Below are positions 6,617 to 9,960 of a stretch of DNA of 9,960 bases, piece by piece. The stretch is from positions 1 to 9,960 of the forward strand of contig DRLX01000191.1 in NCBI GenBank assembly GCA_011322715.1, in the 5' to 3' direction. The DNA is from Desulfobulbaceae bacterium. GTDB taxonomy: Bacteria; Desulfobacterota; Desulfobulbia; Desulfobulbales; Desulfobulbaceae. The position numbers and the translations under genes are program-made. Below the pieces are notes generated by a model that saw nothing but the letters and a program-made list of their open reading frames with translations, did no database searches and was not told where the DNA came from. Within the stretch, counting starts at the first letter, position 1; every line of letters starts with the position of its first letter.

Positions 6617-7731
6617 TCCTGATGCTTCGTCGAATATTTTCTCTGATGATCAAGGAGTTCCGGACCCTGCTCACCGACAAGAAGAGCAGGATGGTGTTGA
6701 TTGTACCGCCGGTGGCCCAGTTGATCGTTTTTGGTTATGCGGCCAGCTTTGAGCTCAATCATATCAACTATGTCGTCTTTAACGAGGACCGGGGCGTTGA
6801 ATCCCGGCAGCTGCTGTCCGGTTTTGCCGGTTCCGATGTCTTTGTCCGCTACGGGACGATTAGTCACAACGCGGAAATTACGCCGCTGCTTGATACCGGC
6901 AAGGCCCTGATGGTACTCCATATCGGGCAACAGTTCTCCGAAGCTCTGCACCGGGGACGACCTGCGCCGCTGCAGATAATTATTGACGGCCGCAACTCCA
7001 ATACGGCCATGCTGGCGCTCAATTATGTTCGGGAGATTGTCCTTTCCTTTAATGAAAACTGGACACGGCGTCATGGCGGAGCCAGGGCACCGGCGGTGCT
7101 CATGCAGCGGTCCTGGTTCAATGCCACCCTGAATTCACACTGGTTTATTATTGTCGGTATCGTCGCCCTGTTGAACCTGGTGGTCACCCTGGAGGTCACC
7201 GCTTTGTCGGTTGCCAGGGAACGTGAGGCCGGTACATTTGACCAGCTGCTGGTCACACCGATGACGCCTTTTGAAGTTCTGGTGGGGAAATCTCTGCCCG
7301 GCCTGATCATCGGCGCCCTGGAAGGTACCTTTATCATCACCCTGATCGTCCTCTGGTTCCGTGTGCCGCTCAGGGGCTCCATTGCGGCGGTTTATCTCGG
7401 TCTTTTTATTTTTCTCCTCTCCGCCATCGGTATCGGCCTGATGATTTCCTCGCTTTCCGTTACCCAGCAGCAGGGGCTGATGGGGGCCTTTCTCTTCATG
7501 GTACCGGCGGTCATCCTCTCCGGTTTTGCCACCCCCATTGAGAATATGCCGCAATTTGTCCAATGGCTTACCTATCTCAACCCGATGCGCTACTTCCTCA
7601 TCATTGTCCGTTCGGTTTTCCTCCAGGGCGCCTCCTTTGATCTGCTCTGGAGCCAGTACTGGCCCATGCTCCTGATCGGTCTGGCAAACCTGAGTGTGGC
7701 CGCCGTTCTTTTCAGAAAACGCATGTATTAG
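6613..7731 (+). CDS. ABC-2 type transporter permease, second of a pair
   Basis: This 372-residue protein has the same layout as the gene before it and is probably its heterodimer partner. A first membrane segment lies at about 27-45, a periplasmic domain at about 46-172, and a membrane bundle from about 176 to 368. The loop AREREAGTFDQLLVTPMTPFEVLVGK (201-226) is the ABC-2 signature, very like YhhJ/YbhR. VPLRGS recurs at the matching position in both permeases (253-258 and 251-256), in keeping with an old duplication. The start overlaps the previous stop by 4 bp (ATGA). A second ATG at 6622 (MLRRIFS) is possible and would change little. It ends 8 bp before the phosphate transporter gene. Transport direction and substrate cannot be told from the sequence. 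Confidence 0.9.
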   Translation: MILMLRRIFSLMIKEFRTLLTDKKSRMVLIVPPVAQLIVFGYAASFELNHINYVVFNEDRGVESRQLLSGFAGSDVFVRYGTISHNAEITPLLDTGKALMVLHIGQQFSEALHRGRPAPLQIIIDGRNSNTAMLALNYVREIVLSFNENWTRRHGGARAPAVLMQRSWFNATLNSHWFIIVGIVALLNLVVTLEVTALSVAREREAGTFDQLLVTPMTPFEVLVGKSLPGLIIGALEGTFIITLIVLWFRVPLRGSIAAVYLGLFIFLLSAIGIGLMISSLSVTQQQGLMGAFLFMVPAVILSGFATPIENMPQFVQWLTYLNPMRYFLIIVRSVFLQGASFDLLWSQYWPMLLIGLANLSVAAVLFRKRMY

Positions 7732-7739
7732 GCCCGGTT

Positions 7740-8780
7740 ATGGACAGTACCCTTTTTCTTCTGGTCATTACCATTGCGATTGTCGTTGTTTTTGATTTCA
7801 CCAATGGATTTCATGACGCCGCCGACATGATCGCCACCTGCATTGCCGCCCGGGCCATGAAACCGGGCATGGCAATTCTGCTGGTGACCTCGTTTACCTT
7901 CCTGGGGCCCTTTGTCGGCGGTCTGGCCGTGGCGGACACCGTGGGCCAGTTTGTCCGCATTGACGGGCAGCCGTCCATCTTTGCCGAAAGTATTGTCCTG
8001 GCGGCTATTCTGGCTGCGGTCTGTTACAATCTGCTCACCTGGAAATTCGGCCTGCCGACCTCTTCATCCAATTCCCTGGTCGGCGGCCTGGTCGGCTCCG
8101 GCCTGTATGCCATGGGAAGCGGCAGCGTCAACTGGGGATTTGACGCCCTGCTGCATGGCCGGTTGACAGGGGTGGTCAAGATCATCATCGGCCTGTTTAT
8201 CTCGCCCCTGGCCGGATTTATTGGCGGTTTTCTCCTGATGGGGCTTTTCATGCGTCTGTTTCGCAGGCTCTCCTACAAATCGCGCAAACTTTTTGTCTTC
8301 AGCCAGTACCTGACCACGGCCTGGCTCGGTTTTACCCACGGCACCAATGATGCCCAGAAGGGCATGGCCATTATCGGCATGCTGCTGCTCTCCGCCGGCC
8401 GTTACCGGGTCTATACCATTCCGGACTGGGCGATTCTGCTCTGCGCGACCTCCATTACCCTGGGAACCCTGTTCGGCGGCTGGTCGATTATCAAAACCAT
8501 GGGCTTTGGCCTCTATCGAATCCGGACCATGCATTCGGTGGCCGACCAGATCGGCTCCGCTCTGGTCATCTCAGCGGCAACCGCCATCGGCGCGCCCTGC
8601 TCGACCACCCAGGTGGTCACCTCCACCCTGCTCGGGGTCGGCGCCAGGGAGAAACCACGCCATGTCCATTGGGCAACGGCCCTGTCCATCGTCAAGGGCT
8701 GGTTGTTTAACCTGCCCGTTTCCGCGCTTATCGGCGCTCTGTTTATGCTGATTTTTTCCCATCTCTGGATAACGCCATGA
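7740..8780 (+). CDS. PiT-family inorganic phosphate transporter
   Basis: This 346-residue, strongly hydrophobic protein belongs to the PiT family (PF01384) of low-affinity phosphate carriers driven by protons or sodium, often carrying metal-phosphate. The two inverted repeats of the family are present: DFTNGFHDAADMIATC (19-34) and GFTHGTNDAQKGMA (197-210). Each has a second partner motif: PTSSSNSLVGGLVGSG (106-121) and GAPCSTTQVVTSTLLGVG (284-301). Two positions differ from what I know as usual: Asp29 where the first motif normally has Asn (HDTAN), and Gln291 where STTH is common. The start at 7740 has no clear Shine-Dalgarno, and coupling with the permease stop 8 bp away is likely. The next gene overlaps its stop by 4 bp and encodes the known partner type of such carriers. 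Confidence 0.92.
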   Translation: MDSTLFLLVITIAIVVVFDFTNGFHDAADMIATCIAARAMKPGMAILLVTSFTFLGPFVGGLAVADTVGQFVRIDGQPSIFAESIVLAAILAAVCYNLLTWKFGLPTSSSNSLVGGLVGSGLYAMGSGSVNWGFDALLHGRLTGVVKIIIGLFISPLAGFIGGFLLMGLFMRLFRRLSYKSRKLFVFSQYLTTAWLGFTHGTNDAQKGMAIIGMLLLSAGRYRVYTIPDWAILLCATSITLGTLFGGWSIIKTMGFGLYRIRTMHSVADQIGSALVISAATAIGAPCSTTQVVTSTLLGVGAREKPRHVHWATALSIVKGWLFNLPVSALIGALFMLIFSHLWITP

Positions 8781-9406
8781 ATCCACTCAATCTACTGAAA
8801 AAGTATATCCTGCCCGAAGAGATTAATTTTTTCAGGGAGTTGCGGCAGCAGGCCGAGGCCACCCGCAACACCATGGATGATCTGTATCGCTGTTTTGTCG
8901 AGGCAAAGGAGAAGAGTTGCCAGGCCGTGCTTGGTGATGAACATCGGGCCTGTGAGCTCAAGGAGCGCAACATGAATGACCTGGGTCGCGCCTTTATGAC
9001 TCCGGTGGACCGGGAGGCCATTTTCCGGGCCATTACCCATCTTGACTGGATCGTGATATCCGTCAAACATCTGGTCATGGAAACAAGGGCCTACGGCATT
9101 GCCAACCTGCGGGAATATGAACACATTCTGCTTGAACTCCGGAATTGTGCAGACCTGCTCTGTCAGGGTTTTTCAGCCCTGGAGAAAAAGGATCTTGAAC
9201 AGACGGCGAAAAAGGCGGAGGCAACCAGAGACCTTGCCCACAAGATGACCGAGACCTATGTCCAGGCCATGGCCAAGGTCGCAAAGGGTAATGATATCCA
9301 CATGATGTTTACGCATAAGGAAGTCCTTTCCCAGATCAAGTCCATTGCCAAACGATTTCATGTGGCCGCCAACACCCTCCAGGACATCACCATGAAACTG
9401 GGGTGA
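8777..9406 (+). CDS. DUF47 / PhoU-like Pit accessory protein
   Basis: This 209-residue soluble, mostly helical protein belongs to the DUF47 family (TIGR00153, PF01865), distant relatives of PhoU that are commonly encoded beside PiT carriers and thought to control them. Seen are the early PEEINFFRELRQQAEA segment, the family core ERNMNDLGRAFMTPVDREAIFRAITHLDWIV (68-98, with the characteristic TPxDREDI-like stretch), and two further long helices ending in KSIAKRFHVAANTLQDITMKLG. Acidic and His residues spaced through the helices could bind metal, as in PhoU, but no exact cluster can be fixed by eye. The gene overlaps the carrier stop by 4 bp (ATGA), so the two are almost surely co-translated. 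It is the last gene of the string; no intrinsic terminator is seen after it. Confidence 0.92.
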   Translation: MNPLNLLKKYILPEEINFFRELRQQAEATRNTMDDLYRCFVEAKEKSCQAVLGDEHRACELKERNMNDLGRAFMTPVDREAIFRAITHLDWIVISVKHLVMETRAYGIANLREYEHILLELRNCADLLCQGFSALEKKDLEQTAKKAEATRDLAHKMTETYVQAMAKVAKGNDIHMMFTHKEVLSQIKSIAKRFHVAANTLQDITMKLG

Positions 9407-9591
9407 ATGGCTACAGTAATCTGCCATAAAATTTCGTATAATATTGATTTTATTGTCAATCTATTAATTGAGCGAAGTGTAATGAGATTGCCTTTAAAAA
9501 GTCTTAACACGCTGTTATTGTGAAGTAAAAGTGGTAAAATGGTGATATGCTATGCAAGCATATACGTCAAACTACTCCAAAAGGCTTGCAC
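9407..9591. other. AT-rich gap, probable left end of an insertion sequence
   Basis: These 185 bp are strikingly AT-rich compared with the GC-rich operon before them, and no gene is seen. ATTGA and TCAAT face each other near 9440-9470 without a GC stem, so this is not a clear terminator. A six-pair hairpin, ATATGC (9545-9550) with GCATAT (9558-9563), lies about 30 bp before the transposase start. The left terminal inverted repeat of the element must be somewhere here, but cannot be set without the right end, which lies beyond the window. Confidence 0.5.
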
Positions 9592-9960
9592 ATGATTCGA
9601 TACAAAAGTACGCGGCAGCTGAGCCTGGAAGGTTTCAGCCTTCCCTTTGGCGGCAAACTTAATCCTGAAAATCGTTGGGTCAAATGGAGCCTTGCGATTC
9701 CCTGGGATGAACTTGCATCCGGCTATTACAAAAGCATGAGCTCTACGCAAGGACGTCCTGGTAAGGACGCCCGGCTTGTGATTGGGGCAGTGATTATAAA
9801 GCACAAGCTGAACTTGAGTGATGAGGAAACCGTGTTGCAGATCCAGGAGAATCCGTATCTGCAGTATTTTGTAGGCCTGTCTTCGTACAAGGACGAACCT
9901 CCCTTCACCGCGAGCCTGTTTGTTGAGATCCGAAAAAGGATGGGCCGAAAGGTTTTTTCG
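9592..9960 (+). CDS. IS5/IS1182-type transposase, 5' part only
   Basis: An open frame of 123 codons runs off the end of the window. The protein starts MIRYKSTRQLSLEGFSLPFG and has the N-terminal domain (DUF772 type) common to IS5/IS1182-like transposases: RWVKWSLAIPWDEL at 29-42, GRPGKDARLVIGAVIIKHKLNLSDEETVLQIQENPYLQYFVGL at about 54-96, then FTASLFVEIRKRMG. This part precedes the DDE catalytic core, which is not in the window, so activity cannot be judged. The frame is intact so far. The ATG at 9592 has only a weak upstream purine stretch (AAAAGG at 9579-9584, 7 nt before it). Confidence 0.85.
   Translation, partial: MIRYKSTRQLSLEGFSLPFGGKLNPENRWVKWSLAIPWDELASGYYKSMSSTQGRPGKDARLVIGAVIIKHKLNLSDEETVLQIQENPYLQYFVGLSSYKDEPPFTASLFVEIRKRMGRKVFS
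9592..9960 (+). mobile_element. Insertion sequence, partial, at the right edge
   Basis: The transposase gene and the AT-rich stretch before it mark an insertion sequence just downstream of the phosphate-transport operon. The left boundary lies somewhere in 9407-9591 and the right one is beyond 9960. No target duplication can be checked from this window. The bounds given cover only the coding part. Confidence 0.7.

Noticed and set aside
6529..7074. 181-codon minus-strand frame opposite the permease genes
   Set aside because: It covers the overlap of two well-supported permease genes and has no recognisable features.
9438..9445. TATAAT-like hexamer after the DUF47 gene, as a promoter
   Set aside because: The sequence is in AT-rich DNA where such hexamers arise by chance, and no suitable -35 lies 15-19 bp before it.
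1..9960. CRISPR array, tRNA or rRNA genes
   Set aside because: No regularly spaced direct repeats and no cloverleaf or rRNA-like stretch was seen on either strand.

Overview
The window looks like chromosomal DNA of a Gram-negative, probably anaerobic bacterium. The protein set would suit a Desulfobacterota (Desulfobulbales-type) genome: a CoA-disulfide-reductase-type flavoenzyme, a long-form LOG protein, and a PiT transporter with its DUF47 partner. This assignment rests on the general look of the proteins and is tentative.

Layout. (1) Bases 1-2039 hold two minus-strand genes: a CoA-disulfide reductase/NAD(P)H oxidase family flavoprotein (161-1483) and, upstream of it, a small protein resembling DUF5335 (1713-2039). 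(2) Bases 2040-2586 are a divergent intergenic region of 547 bp. It has an exact 19-bp palindrome (2202-2220) and a long imperfect inverted repeat (arms 2444-2501 and 2531-2588) that runs into the start of the next gene. (3) Bases 2587-9406 are one tightly packed plus-strand gene string that looks like a single operon: universal stress protein, soluble histidine kinase, LOG-family protein, two ABC-2 permeases, PiT phosphate transporter and DUF47/PhoU-like accessory protein. The gaps are 12, -11, 3, -4, 8 and -4 bp. (4) Bases 9407-9591 are AT-rich with no gene, followed by the 5' part of an IS5/IS1182-type transposase that runs off the window at 9960.

How the genes may work together. PiT plus DUF47 is an established phosphate-transport module. 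A nucleotide-binding stress protein, a cytosolic histidine kinase without an adjacent response regulator and a nucleotide-hydrolase-like LOG protein lie upstream in the same string. This suggests stress or energy sensing expressed together with envelope transport and phosphate uptake, but that is inference from context. The two ABC-2 permeases have no ATPase or membrane fusion protein in the window, so their partners must lie elsewhere or be shared.

The most unusual DNA is the inverted-repeat region in front of the stress-protein gene. It could be a translational control structure, because it has a good Shine-Dalgarno sequence on one side of the stem and the start codon on the other. It could equally be the relic of a small palindromic mobile element.
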